From Pseudogracilibacillus sp. (GTDB lineage Bacteria; Bacillota; Bacilli; Bacillales; Amphibacillaceae): DNA of 64,000 nucleotides. The stretch spans positions 46,122 through 110,121 of the forward strand of contig JAPFDT010000052.1 in assembly GCA_026169815.1 (NCBI GenBank), in the 5' to 3' direction. The notes below the pieces were generated by a model, which was given only the letters and a program-made list of their open reading frames with translations, was not told the origin of the DNA and ran no database searches. Position numbers and translations under genes: made by a program. Below are positions 52,941 through 62,120 of the stretch, in pieces (the first letter of the stretch is position 1; the number at the start of each line of letters is the position of its first letter).

Positions 52941-53864
52941 CTATCGGCGATCTTTCGGATCTAATGCGTCTCTCATTCCATCACCAACAACGTTAAATGC
53001 TAACATCGTTAAACATATAAAAAATGCTGGGAAGAATAACTGATATGGATAATAACGTAACGATGATAACGCATCTGATGTCATCGTACCCCAACTAGCT
53101 TTTGGAGCTGGAACTCCTAGTCCTAAGAAACTTAAAAATGCTTCAGTAAAAATAGCTGTTGGAATCGTTAAAGTTAATGTTACTAAAATAGCTCCTAGCG
53201 CATTTGGAATTAAATGTTTAGAAATAATTCTCGTCGTGCTTGCTCCAAGTGATCTAGATGCCATGACAAATTCTTCTGCTTTTAATTTCAATACTTCACC
53301 ACGTACAATACGTGCCATTCCTATCCAACCGGTAATCGTCATCGCAATGATTAACGTCCATAAACCCGCTGGCATAATAACCATTAATAAAATAACAACT
53401 AATAAATACGGTACACCTGATAGAATATCAGCAATACGCATCATATACTCATCTACTCGTCCACCTAAATAGCCAGCAATTGTTCCCCAAATAACCCCGA
53501 TGATTAAATCGAGAAATGCTGCCATAAGACCAATAAATAAAGAGATACGTGCTCCGTACCATGTTCGTGCGAATAAATCTCTACCTAAATGATCCGTTCC
53601 AAACCAATGCTCCAGTGATGGTGATTGGTTGGCATTCAATAAATCATTATCAGAATAGTTCTGTCCTGAAATCATTGTTCCTGTTAATGACATAATCGTT
53701 AACAATAAGATGACAATAATTCCAATAATAGCTAATTTATTTTGTTTAAAGCGGCGCCAAGCATCTTTCCAAAACGATGTACTTTCTCCCGCGATTCTTT
53801 CGGCATCAGATTGTTCATAATGAATCGGTTCAAAATCAGTTTCTTTAATTTGTGAATGTGACAT
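52941..53864 (-). CDS. oppC: Oligopeptide ABC transporter permease OppC
   Basis: 307 residues: an N-terminal cytoplasmic part, a first helix (LAIIGIIVILLLTIMSL) and the BPD_transp_1 domain with five further helices. HWFGTDHLGRDLFARTWYGAR and the EAA-like loop (MASRSLGASTTRIISKHLIPNALG) are family marks. It begins at the base where oppB ends. Confidence 0.96.
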   Translation of the reverse strand: MSHSQIKETDFEPIHYEQSDAERIAGESTSFWKDAWRRFKQNKLAIIGIIVILLLTIMSLTGTMISGQNYSDNDLLNANQSPSLEHWFGTDHLGRDLFARTWYGARISLFIGLMAAFLDLIIGVIWGTIAGYLGGRVDEYMMRIADILSGVPYLLVVILLMVIMPAGLWTLIIAMTITGWIGMARIVRGEVLKLKAEEFVMASRSLGASTTRIISKHLIPNALGAILVTLTLTIPTAIFTEAFLSFLGLGVPAPKASWGTMTSDALSSLRYYPYQLFFPAFFICLTMLAFNVVGDGMRDALDPKDRR

Positions 53865-54799
53865 TACTGATCCCCCTTACTTCCGGTAATTTTAATTCGA
53901 GGATCGATTAATCCATAAATAATATCGACAATTAAAATTGAAAATAATAGCAAAATACTAAAGAACACAGTTGTTCCCATAATTACTGTATAATCTCGGT
54001 TTGTAATACTTTCAACAAATTCATTTCCAAGTCCTGGTATTGCAAATATTTTCTCGATAATAAAACTTCCTGTCAATATCGCGGTAACTAACGGTCCTAA
54101 ATATGACACAACAGGTAAAATTGCGTTTCGTATTCCATGACGATAAATCGTCACTCTACTACTTAATCCTTTTGCTTTTGCTGTTTTAATATAGTCAGAG
54201 TTTAATACTTCTAGCATACTAGCACGCATTAATCTTGCAATAAAAGCAAGAGGTGTTGTCGCAAGTGCAACTGCTGGTAAAATACTGTGCATAAATGAAT
54301 CAAATTTAGCAATCGGAAATAATCCTAACTTGAATGCAAATGTATATTGTAAAACTGCCGCTAAAATAAAGCTAGGAACAGAAATTCCTAAAACAGCAAA
54401 AATCATCGCAGCATAGTCTCCAAATTTATTATGATATAAAGCCGCTAACACACCGAGAAAGACCCCGACTGATAATGCTAGAAAAATCGCTTCGAATCCT
54501 AATATTAGAGAATATTTAAAACTACGATTAATAATATCATTAACGCTTTGACCTTTTTGTTTAAAGGAAGGTCCAAAATCCCATTTAACAATATTCACCA
54601 AATAATCTTTATACTGAATGATTAACGGCTCATCCAGCCCATATGCTTCATTCAATTGCTCTTCAATTTTTGGTGGCACTTTTCTTTCTGATGTAAAAGG
54701 TCCTCCCGGTGCTGCTTGCATTAAAAAGAAAGTGATAGTAACGATAAAAAAGAGTGAAATAAAAATAAAGCCAACTCTTTTTAGGATGTATTTGAACAC
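53864..54799 (-). CDS. oppB: Oligopeptide ABC transporter permease OppB
   Basis: 311 residues from the GTG at 54799, which has GGAGGTG seven bases upstream; the TTG at 54832 would add 11 residues that span that site. Six helices, with the OppB marks [48 protein letters not shown] and [11 protein letters not shown]. It forms the pore with OppC. Confidence 0.95.
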   Translation of the reverse strand: MFKYILKRVGFIFISLFFIVTITFFLMQAAPGGPFTSERKVPPKIEEQLNEAYGLDEPLIIQYKDYLVNIVKWDFGPSFKQKGQSVNDIINRSFKYSLILGFEAIFLALSVGVFLGVLAALYHNKFGDYAAMIFAVLGISVPSFILAAVLQYTFAFKLGLFPIAKFDSFMHSILPAVALATTPLAFIARLMRASMLEVLNSDYIKTAKAKGLSSRVTIYRHGIRNAILPVVSYLGPLVTAILTGSFIIEKIFAIPGLGNEFVESITNRDYTVIMGTTVFFSILLLFSILIVDIIYGLIDPRIKITGSKGDQ

Positions 54800-54882
54800 T
54801 TGTTTCCACCTCCAGGTAATAAAAAATTTCAAATGTTATATAACAAATGGAGTATATATCTTCAACTTATAAAAATAATGGA

Positions 54883-54912
54883 AATAAGGGGTGAACTGAA
54901 TCACCCCTTATT
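54883..54912 (-). terminator. Hairpin between oppA and oppB
   Basis: AATAAGGGGTGA (54883-54894) and TCACCCCTTATT (54901-54912) form a 12-bp perfect stem with a six-base loop; on the minus strand TCCATTATTTTT follows. A partial terminator here would keep oppA, the binding protein, in excess over the membrane parts. Confidence 0.8.
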
Positions 54913-54937
54913 CTCCTCGTAATAACTTATTCAAGTA

Positions 54938-56605
54938 TTACTCTTCTGTAATATATCCCCACTTATACTGGATATTACCAATCGGTGAAACTGTAATATT
55001 TTTCACGTTATCTTTAAATGCGTAAAGGTTCGTGTAGAAATATACTGGTGCAATCGGCATATGATCCATGAAGATTTCTTCAGCATCTCTTAAAATCTCA
55101 CGACGCTTGTCTGTATCAAGCTCTGAACGTGATTCTTTAATTAGCTTTTGAAATTCTTCATCTTCCCAGTTCGTATAGTTATTTCCACCAACTGTTTCAA
55201 AGATTTCTAGGAAGTTAATCGCATCGTTAAAGTCAGCAATCCAGCCCATACGACCGACTTGGTAGTCCCCTTCACCTAATGAGTCAAGGAATACGTTCCA
55301 TTCTTCGTTGTTTAGTTCTACTTCAACTTCCAACTCTTTCTTCCAGATATCTTGAGCTGCTTGAGCAATTGCTGCGTGCCCTTCATCTGTGTTATATGAC
55401 AGCTTAATTGTAGGTAGCTCATCAATACCTAGTTCATCTAAACCTTTTTCTAAATATTCTTTCGCTGTATCTACATCATTATCTTCAAAATATCCTTCTT
55501 CATTTTCTTCAAAAATGGAAGGTGGTACTAAAGCAGTTGCTGGTTTTTGTTCACCTTGTGTGATGTTTTCAACAATGCTTGTACGGTCTAATGAATATGC
55601 AAACGCTTTACGAATATTCTCGTTATCAAACGGCTCTTCTTCTGTGTTGAATGAGTAATAGTACACTCCAGCACGGTCAGATATTTCTAATTCGTCTGCA
55701 TCTTTCATCGTTGGAATTGCTGCTAATGGCACTGAGTCAGTTGGATCACCAATCCAGTCAATGTCATCATTTTCATACATTTGTAGTGCAGTATTTTCAT
55801 CATCAATCATGTGCATTGTAATCGTTTCTAGTTTTACAGTGTCAGCGTCCCAATAATCTTCATTTTTTTCAATGACGATATTGTCTTTATGATCCCATGA
55901 CACTAACTGGAAAGGTCCGTTAGTTACATAATCATCGCCAGCATCTGTTGCCCAATCTTTATTTTCAGATACAACATCTTCATTTAATGGATAATACGTA
56001 TAGAATGCTGTTAACTCTAAGAAGTATTCTGTTGGTTGTTCTAATTCTACAACTAATGTATGATCATCTTCTGCTGTAATTCCTACATCGTCTAATGATC
56101 CATCATCTTCTTTTGCATCTTCTGCACCTTTAATTGGGTACAATTGATAAGCGTAATCTGTATCTGCATTTTCAGGGTCTAGTACCCATTTCCATGCATA
56201 TTCAAAATCACTCGCTGTAACCGGGTCTCCATTTGACCAAGTTGCATCTTCACGTAAATGGAATGTGTATGTTAACTCGTCATCAGAAATGTCCCAGCTT
56301 TCAGCCATTCCCTCTTCTACTTCATTATCTTGGTTGACACGCGTTAGTCCTTCAAATACTTGGTCTAATACAGCACTTGACGTTGTGTCAGTTGATGTAC
56401 CAGGGTGTAACGAAGGTGGCTCTGTTTTAATGTTAACGCTTAACTCTTGCTCATCAGCAAGTTCTTCATCTCCGCTTGCTTCTTCTGTATCGTTTGCTTC
56501 GCCATCTGTATCTGTGTCAGCATCATCCCCGCCACCACATGCAGCTAAGAACATACTCATAGCGAAAACAATCGTCAGAAGTAATGACCATTTTCTCCAG
56601 TTCAT
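54938..56605 (-). CDS. oppA: Oligopeptide-binding lipoprotein OppA
   Basis: 555 residues, SBP family 5. The signal peptide ends in FLAAC (lipobox Cys23), followed by an Asp/Glu/Thr-rich linker to about residue 50. Family marks: TEPPSLHPGTSTDTTS, GLTRVNQDNEVEEGMAESWDIS, YTFHLREDATWSNGDPVTASDFEYAWKW-type region, and NIRKAFAYSLDR. It captures peptides outside the membrane. Very acidic, as often in salt-tolerant bacteria. First gene of opp. Confidence 0.95.
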   Translation of the reverse strand: MNWRKWSLLLTIVFAMSMFLAACGGGDDADTDTDGEANDTEEASGDEELADEQELSVNIKTEPPSLHPGTSTDTTSSAVLDQVFEGLTRVNQDNEVEEGMAESWDISDDELTYTFHLREDATWSNGDPVTASDFEYAWKWVLDPENADTDYAYQLYPIKGAEDAKEDDGSLDDVGITAEDDHTLVVELEQPTEYFLELTAFYTYYPLNEDVVSENKDWATDAGDDYVTNGPFQLVSWDHKDNIVIEKNEDYWDADTVKLETITMHMIDDENTALQMYENDDIDWIGDPTDSVPLAAIPTMKDADELEISDRAGVYYYSFNTEEEPFDNENIRKAFAYSLDRTSIVENITQGEQKPATALVPPSIFEENEEGYFEDNDVDTAKEYLEKGLDELGIDELPTIKLSYNTDEGHAAIAQAAQDIWKKELEVEVELNNEEWNVFLDSLGEGDYQVGRMGWIADFNDAINFLEIFETVGGNNYTNWEDEEFQKLIKESRSELDTDKRREILRDAEEIFMDHMPIAPVYFYTNLYAFKDNVKNITVSPIGNIQYKWGYITEE

Positions 56606-56800
56606 AATATATGAACCTCCCCTTTTTTTAAATTTACAGATAATTTAAACTGATATCTGCAATTCTAATTATACATATTTATTTGAACTTTTCCACACTT
56701 TGGTGTAAAGTCAGAATTATTTGTAATCTTTAATCAATTGCCAATTACCTATTTTTTCGGTTAATATGGACTTTTTTGAATTGTTTGTTTCATTGGAAAA

Positions 56801-56855
56801 TAAAAAGGCTAGGACAAAACTATCTTGATACTTAAAGTATGTTCTGTCCCAACCT
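56801..56855 (-). terminator. Terminator of the DUF1002 gene
   Basis: On the minus strand GGGACAGAAC pairs imperfectly with GTTTTGTCC in a long stem that is followed by TTTTTATTTT, 7 bp past the DUF1002 stop. Confidence 0.75.
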
Positions 56856-56861
56856 GTTTAG

Positions 56862-57755
56862 TTATTTAAAAATAGAGTTAAATAAGTTTTTGAACCAATT
56901 AACGACTTTTTCCCAAAACCCTTCATCAATATCGAGGTTAAGATCCCCTAATTTATCTTTTATAGTTGAAGTTAAGTCTTCTAGTTGATCTCGCACCTTA
57001 TCAAAATCGATGTTAAGGTCGCGCATCTTTTCAAATAAATCAATGAGTAATTGACGATCTTCTTCGCTTAGTTCAATATTTAATTTATTTAATTGTTCTT
57101 TAACAATTTCTTCTACATCTTCTCTTGTTGCTGGATTCTTATCAGCTATATCCTTTTTTATTTCTGTCATTAATTCTGTAACTTCTTCTTTTGATATGCC
57201 ATCTTTTTCAGCGATTTTTGTTGTAAGTGACAATTCATCGTTCGCTACTTCCATTCGGCCTTGATCTAACTCTGCTCCACTTGCATCATACGCTTTATAA
57301 ATACCTGTAAGTGCCGAGTGCCCTGTTACTTGAACAGGTGAAGCAACTTCTACTAATGCATTTTCAACTCCAGCAGTTAATAAAGCATTGCTGTACATTT
57401 CATTGGTAACTTGTGTAATATTATCTGGTGTTACGATATTAACGACAATTCCATGTCCATCATCTTTATGAGTAATTTTAACAGATGAATACATATTAGA
57501 GTTAGGGTTACCGTCAATATAATGTTGAATGTCTTGTCCTGTAACAGTAAACTCATTCACATTATCTGAATCGACTTCTAATAAACGCTTTACTTCTTCT
57601 TTCTGACTATCTGATAACTGTTCGCCATAAACAACAGCTGGTTCACCTAATAATTCGTTTATTCCTTCATCAGCCGCATGTACCCCATTACTTGCACCTA
57701 ACAAAAGACCAATGATTAACGTAGAAACAACTAACCATCTTTTTATTTGCTTCAT
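56862..57755 (-). CDS. ypuA: Secreted DUF1002 protein (YpuA family)
   Basis: 297 residues. Signal peptide 1-27 (ending GVHAADEG). The DUF1002 domain spans about 35-235 (VVYGEQLSDSQKEEVKRLL, NIVTPDNITQVTNEMYSNALLTAGVENA, VTGHSALTGIYKAYDASG). A C-terminal helical part (about 240-297) has Asp/Lys repeats such as KLGDLNLDIDEGFWEK and ends in a hydrophobic, aromatic helix (WFKNLFNSIFK) that may bind membrane. Exported, function unknown. It stands as a single gene with its own terminator. Confidence 0.88.
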   Translation of the reverse strand: MKQIKRWLVVSTLIIGLLLGASNGVHAADEGINELLGEPAVVYGEQLSDSQKEEVKRLLEVDSDNVNEFTVTGQDIQHYIDGNPNSNMYSSVKITHKDDGHGIVVNIVTPDNITQVTNEMYSNALLTAGVENALVEVASPVQVTGHSALTGIYKAYDASGAELDQGRMEVANDELSLTTKIAEKDGISKEEVTELMTEIKKDIADKNPATREDVEEIVKEQLNKLNIELSEEDRQLLIDLFEKMRDLNIDFDKVRDQLEDLTSTIKDKLGDLNLDIDEGFWEKVVNWFKNLFNSIFK

Positions 57756-57921
57756 TTTTAAAAACTCCTTTATTTAGCTTAATCATATTTTATGCTTTTA
57801 CTCGATAAATTACAATATAAACTATCCAATATGATTTATTATACTAAGCAAATCCATTGCACAGACTAGTATCATATGATACAAATAGTACATTAGATAA
57901 ATTAGAAAGTGATGATTACAA

Positions 57922-58167
57922 ATGGGTATTGTCATCGTTGATGTATGTAGCGTTAATTTATTAGCTACAATAGATATAGAGGAAATCATTGAAAGTGAAT
58001 TTCCAGAAGTTGCGGTTATCATGAATAGTTGTTTATCACATTGTGGACTTTGTGCAAATAGCGCTTATGCTCATGTAAATGGTAAGCTTATTCACGGTAA
58101 AACAGTCGAACAATGCGTTGATCGCATTCGTGCAGAAATCAAAAAGGAATTAGCTGTATATGCTTAA
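57922..58167 (+). CDS. yuzB: DUF1450 protein (YuzB family)
   Basis: 81 residues with the family opening GIVIVDVCSVNLL and the Cys pair NSCLSHCGLCANSAYAHVNGKLI. The Cys-rich part resembles a small thioredoxin-like or metal-binding fold; the function is unknown. GAAAGTGATG lies ahead of the ATG. It sits alone between two minus-strand genes. Confidence 0.88.
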   Translation: MGIVIVDVCSVNLLATIDIEEIIESEFPEVAVIMNSCLSHCGLCANSAYAHVNGKLIHGKTVEQCVDRIRAEIKKELAVYA

Positions 58168-58193
58168 ACAAGCATTTGCTAATTCCCTTTTTT
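58146..58193 (+). terminator. yuzB terminator
   Basis: GGAATTAGC (58146-58154) pairs with GCTAATTCC (58178-58186), with an inner ATGCTT/AAGCAT stem, and is followed by CTTTTTTT. The stem starts inside the last codons of yuzB. Confidence 0.88.
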
Positions 58194-59362
58194 TACATAC
58201 TTTTTTCTAAAATAGTGACAATATCTTCTTTTGATAACGGATAATAATTCCCACATACTAAGACTGTTTCGATTGTTTTATCTGCTATCTTGTCGATTGC
58301 TTCTGTCGAAATGTCATAATCAGATAAGTATTTTGGCGCGCCCCACTCTGTCCATATGGTCTCTAACTGATTGATTCCCGCTTCCGCAATTGCTTGATCT
58401 GTTTTATTCTCGAATTCTATTCCTAACACTTGAATCGCTAACTGTTTAAATCGGTGTACTGTATCATCATTTAATACATATCGCATCCAATTAGGAAATA
58501 AAATCGCCATCCCACCACCATGTGGAATATCATAAAAAGCTGATAAGGCATGATCAATATGATGTGTACCCCAATCGCCGATAAAACCCATATTTAATTG
58601 ATCACTTAACGCAATCGTACTTGCGTAAGCAATTGTCTCACGATATGTTTCATTTTCTAAATCCGTTAATAATTTCGGTGTCACATCAATAACTGTCCGT
58701 AACACACTTTCTAAAAACTGATCCTGAATCGGCGTATTTTCCGCTTGATGAAAATAATGTTCAAGAATATGGGACATCGTATCAACAACACCATATACTG
58801 TTTGCCTTTTAGGTACTGTTTTTGTATAAGTTGGATCAACAATAGCAAACTTCGCACGAGAAAAAGAAGATACCCAAGCACGTTTATCCTGTTGTTCCCA
58901 ATTAGTTATCACAGAGTTTAAACTTAATTCGGCACCAGTTCCTGCTATCGTTACGATAGAACCATAAGGAAGACCGTCTGTCGCTCGGACTTTTCTACAA
59001 ATAATATCCCAGACAGCTTCATTAGTTTTTGCTCCTACAACAATTGCTTTTGTGCAATCAATCACACTACCGCCACCAACTGCTAAAACAAAATCGACTT
59101 CATGTTCTTTACATAAAGCAATCCCTTTTTGTACCGTTGTTAAACGTGGATTTGGCTCGACACCAGATAACTCAACCCAATCAATTTCAGCCTGTTTTAA
59201 TAAAGTTGTTACTTCGTCATAGACACCGTTTCGTTTAACACTTCCTCCACCATAAACGAGAAGCACTTTATTGCCATAACTTTTAATTTCTTTCGTTAGT
59301 CGGTTTATTTGCCCTTTACCAAACAACAGCTTAGTTGGATTAAAATACATAAAAGGTTCCAA
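58193..59362 (-). CDS. Iron-containing alcohol dehydrogenase (YugK/butanol dehydrogenase type)
   Basis: 389 residues from the TTG at 59362, eight bases after AGGTGG; the GTG at 59374 overlaps that site. Family III alcohol dehydrogenase: YFNPTKLLFGKG, VYGGGSVKRNGVYDEV, VGGGSVIDCTKAIV (cofactor), and the metal-ligand region MSHILEHYF, MGFIGDWGTHHIDHALSAFYDIPHGGGMA. NAD(P)H-linked reduction of aldehydes in the cytoplasm. The exact substrate is unknown. Confidence 0.92.
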   Translation of the reverse strand: MEPFMYFNPTKLLFGKGQINRLTKEIKSYGNKVLLVYGGGSVKRNGVYDEVTTLLKQAEIDWVELSGVEPNPRLTTVQKGIALCKEHEVDFVLAVGGGSVIDCTKAIVVGAKTNEAVWDIICRKVRATDGLPYGSIVTIAGTGAELSLNSVITNWEQQDKRAWVSSFSRAKFAIVDPTYTKTVPKRQTVYGVVDTMSHILEHYFHQAENTPIQDQFLESVLRTVIDVTPKLLTDLENETYRETIAYASTIALSDQLNMGFIGDWGTHHIDHALSAFYDIPHGGGMAILFPNWMRYVLNDDTVHRFKQLAIQVLGIEFENKTDQAIAEAGINQLETIWTEWGAPKYLSDYDISTEAIDKIADKTIETVLVCGNYYPLSKEDIVTILEKSM

Positions 59363-59526
59363 AACAATCACCACCTTTAGAAATTTTCATTATGGAAAAA
59401 GGTAATTGGAACAAAATTTTATACATATGAATCAATTTCATCATTCATTTTATTATCTAAAACACGAACTTTACGTTTGATATAGATTCGTTTACTTTCA
59501 TGTATAAAGACCATTTTATTTCAACC

Positions 59527-59901
59527 TTATTTTAAATAAACAACTGCATCTATTTCCACTAATACATCTTTTGGTAAACGACTTACTTCTACTGTTGCAC
59601 GAGCTGGATATGGCTTCGTTAAATAACGTCCATATAAATCATTTACAGTTGCAAAATCGTTCATATCTTGTAAATAAATGGTAAACTTGACGACTTGTGA
59701 AAAATCAGCACCCGCTTCTTGTAGAATTACTCGTAAGTTTTCCATTACTTGATTTGTCTGATTTTTAATGCCTTCTACCACTTCTCCATCAGTCGGAGAA
59801 ATACCAATGGAACCTGATACATAAAGAAAATCCCCTGCTTGAATTGCTTGAGAGTAAGGACCAATTGCTGCAGGAGCCTTATCTGTAAAAATCTCTTTCA
59901 T
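59527..59901 (-). CDS. ridA: RidA family enamine/imine deaminase
   Basis: 124 residues. Typical RidA marks: DKAPAAIGPYSQAIQAGDFLYVSGSIG, VKFTIYLQDMNDFATVN and a conserved Arg in YPARATVEVSRLPKDVLVEIDAVV. It removes reactive 2-aminoacrylate-type intermediates. AAGGAAGTTATG-type site ahead of the ATG. It may be useful next to PLP enzymes but is not linked to a specific operon here. Confidence 0.94.
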   Translation of the reverse strand: MKEIFTDKAPAAIGPYSQAIQAGDFLYVSGSIGISPTDGEVVEGIKNQTNQVMENLRVILQEAGADFSQVVKFTIYLQDMNDFATVNDLYGRYLTKPYPARATVEVSRLPKDVLVEIDAVVYLK

Positions 59902-59978
59902 TTACATAACTTCCTTCCTATTTTTTATTTGTTCAATTATATAATACCAATTTTCCCGAAAATTGAATATAGCAAACT

Positions 59979-60602
59979 TTATTCTGATGTAACAAAGTTA
60001 TTTTTATATTTCATCACATCTCGAGCATAATAAATATCACCATAACAAGCATCATACTCTTTAGCCTCTTCTCGTAAACATGTATAAATCGATTTATCTT
60101 CCGCTTTCTCATACATCTCTTGGGAAAATTGAATGGCTAAATCTTGTGTAAAGTTATCTTCATGTTGTTGAACATACTGAACAAAACCTATACCAAAATT
60201 ATAAGCTTGTACAGCTAACTCAATATCACCATTTGCTGCTGTTAAATTTTTCGAAAAATATGCTACACCTTGCTCAATAGATTGCTCCGGATCATCGATG
60301 CAGCCAACAACTCCACACAAACTCTCTGATGATTGCATAGGGTCTGCTCCACGTCCACCCGATTCTTGCATCATCATTGCTAACAACACATCGACATGTG
60401 CTTCTACTTCATATTCTTGTGCATATTGTTGAACTAAAGGACGATATTGATTCACTTTATTCGTAAACATATATCGCGTAATAGTACCATCTTTCAATTG
60501 GTCTTTATCTGTATAAAGTGACACACCAATTAAAATAACCGATATAAATAAAATAAGGGTCATGATTCGAATCGATATGCTCTTCTTATGTTGTTTTTTC
60601 AT
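59979..60602 (-). CDS. Membrane-anchored lysozyme-like protein (CwlT N-domain type)
   Basis: 207 residues from the ATG at 60602 (AAGGAGGAT upstream). A membrane helix (about 12-30) is followed by a lysozyme-like domain: YRPLVQQYAQEYEVEAHVDVLLAMMMQESGGRGADPMQSSES, with the catalytic Glu in MMQESGGRG, then AVQAYNFGIGFV. This resembles the N-terminal muramidase domain of CwlT but lacks the NlpC/P60 half. It cuts glycan strands outside the membrane. It follows the MATE gene by 28 bp. Confidence 0.88.
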   Translation of the reverse strand: MKKQHKKSISIRIMTLILFISVILIGVSLYTDKDQLKDGTITRYMFTNKVNQYRPLVQQYAQEYEVEAHVDVLLAMMMQESGGRGADPMQSSESLCGVVGCIDDPEQSIEQGVAYFSKNLTAANGDIELAVQAYNFGIGFVQYVQQHEDNFTQDLAIQFSQEMYEKAEDKSIYTCLREEAKEYDACYGDIYYARDVMKYKNNFVTSE

Positions 60603-60630
60603 CGAATCCTCCTTATGCTCGAACATCCAT

Positions 60631-61965
60631 TTAACTAAATAACTCTTTATTACGCCAACGTCCATAACGATAATAAAGCGAAGCTAACACACTGCTAATA
60701 ATAAAACTAAATCCCATACCAAGCGCAATGCCATCTTCATCATAAAATGAGGCAAAAAGATATGTCAACGGAAAGCGCAGTACCCAAAAAGAGATAATAT
60801 TTAACAATAATACTTGATACATCGCTCCAGATGCTCGTACAATCCCATTTAAAATAAAATTGACCCCTAAAAAAGGGAAACAAAACGCCATAATTCGTAA
60901 ATATTTTGTTGCAAAAATTACAGCTGCCTCTTCCTGAATAAACATCCGGACACTGTATTCAGCAAATATTAAAATTAAAATACCAATCAATGCCATACAG
61001 ATAAAGTTATACAATAATCCATACTTTGTTATTTGTTTAATTCGTTTCCAATTTTTTACTGCGATATTTTGTCCAGCCATACTATTAACAGATGTTCCTA
61101 ACGCTTGAGCTGGTAGCATAATGATACTATCTAAACGCTGTGCCGCACCAAATCCACCAACAACTGCTCCGCCAAACGTTGTCACAACACTCATAATCGC
61201 CGCTGAACCAGCAGATATTACAGCCATTTGCAAACCTGATGGAATACCTAAGTTCAAAATTAATTTCACTTCACTCCATACAGGTAATGTCGGCAGCGTA
61301 AATGGAGCTAGTTTATTTTTTAACACAAAGAATAATCCATACAAAAATGCTAATCCTTGAGCTAGAATTGTTGCATAAGCTGCTCCTGCAACACCAAGAT
61401 TGAAACCAGAAATAAATAATGGATCTAGCCCAATATTTAATAATACAGCAATCGACACGAACATTAAAGGACTTTTACTATCTCCTATCGCACGTAATAC
61501 CGTACTAATGAAATTATAACCGAATAAAAATAACATCCCAATAAAATTTATCCGTAAATAGGCGTTAGCCATTTCTAACAGTTCCTCAGGAGTACCTAAA
61601 ATTGCTAACAATTGTTCAGAGAAAAGAAATCCCAACACACTAAAGCTAATCGCCAGTACTGTTAAAACAACAACAAAAGCATTCAAATATTGTGTTAAAC
61701 CTTCTTCATCGTCTTTTCCTTTTTGTTGGGATAAAATCGTTAATGCTGCATTATTCAAGCCTATGACGAAGGCTAGTACAGTGAAAATAATCACACTAGA
61801 AATAGCTACAGCACCTAAGGCATTCGCCCCTAATAAATTTCCTATCCATAAACTATCAACAATTTGATATGATACTTGCAATAAGTTCGCTAATATAATC
61901 GGTCCCGAAAACATAATCAATTGTTTAAATATATTTCCTTTTGTAAAGTCATATTGCTTCGCCAT
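60631..61965 (-). CDS. MATE family efflux transporter
   Basis: 444 residues, twelve helices in two MatE repeats: GPIILANLLQVSYQIVDSLWIGNLLGANALGAVA and the second repeat NLGIPSGLQMAVISAGSAAIMSVV-type. It exports drugs or metabolites using an ion gradient; substrate not known. Short gap to the lysozyme-like gene suggests one transcript. Confidence 0.94.
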   Translation of the reverse strand: MAKQYDFTKGNIFKQLIMFSGPIILANLLQVSYQIVDSLWIGNLLGANALGAVAISSVIIFTVLAFVIGLNNAALTILSQQKGKDDEEGLTQYLNAFVVVLTVLAISFSVLGFLFSEQLLAILGTPEELLEMANAYLRINFIGMLFLFGYNFISTVLRAIGDSKSPLMFVSIAVLLNIGLDPLFISGFNLGVAGAAYATILAQGLAFLYGLFFVLKNKLAPFTLPTLPVWSEVKLILNLGIPSGLQMAVISAGSAAIMSVVTTFGGAVVGGFGAAQRLDSIIMLPAQALGTSVNSMAGQNIAVKNWKRIKQITKYGLLYNFICMALIGILILIFAEYSVRMFIQEEAAVIFATKYLRIMAFCFPFLGVNFILNGIVRASGAMYQVLLLNIISFWVLRFPLTYLFASFYDEDGIALGMGFSFIISSVLASLYYRYGRWRNKELFS

Positions 61966-62120
61966 TTATTTTCTCCCATTACATTAACTATTTCTTCTAT
62001 CTTAACACATTTTCTTACTCATTTTTGTAATTTTTATTCCAATTGAATTTTCTGTGTTTTCAAACAACTACATTTGTGGTATTATGAAGTAAAGATTATA
62101 GATAGGGGTTGGGAATATTG

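Noticed and set aside
57822..58022. 66-codon minus-strand frame overlapping yuzB
   Set aside because: Opposite-strand shadow of yuzB, no ribosome site.
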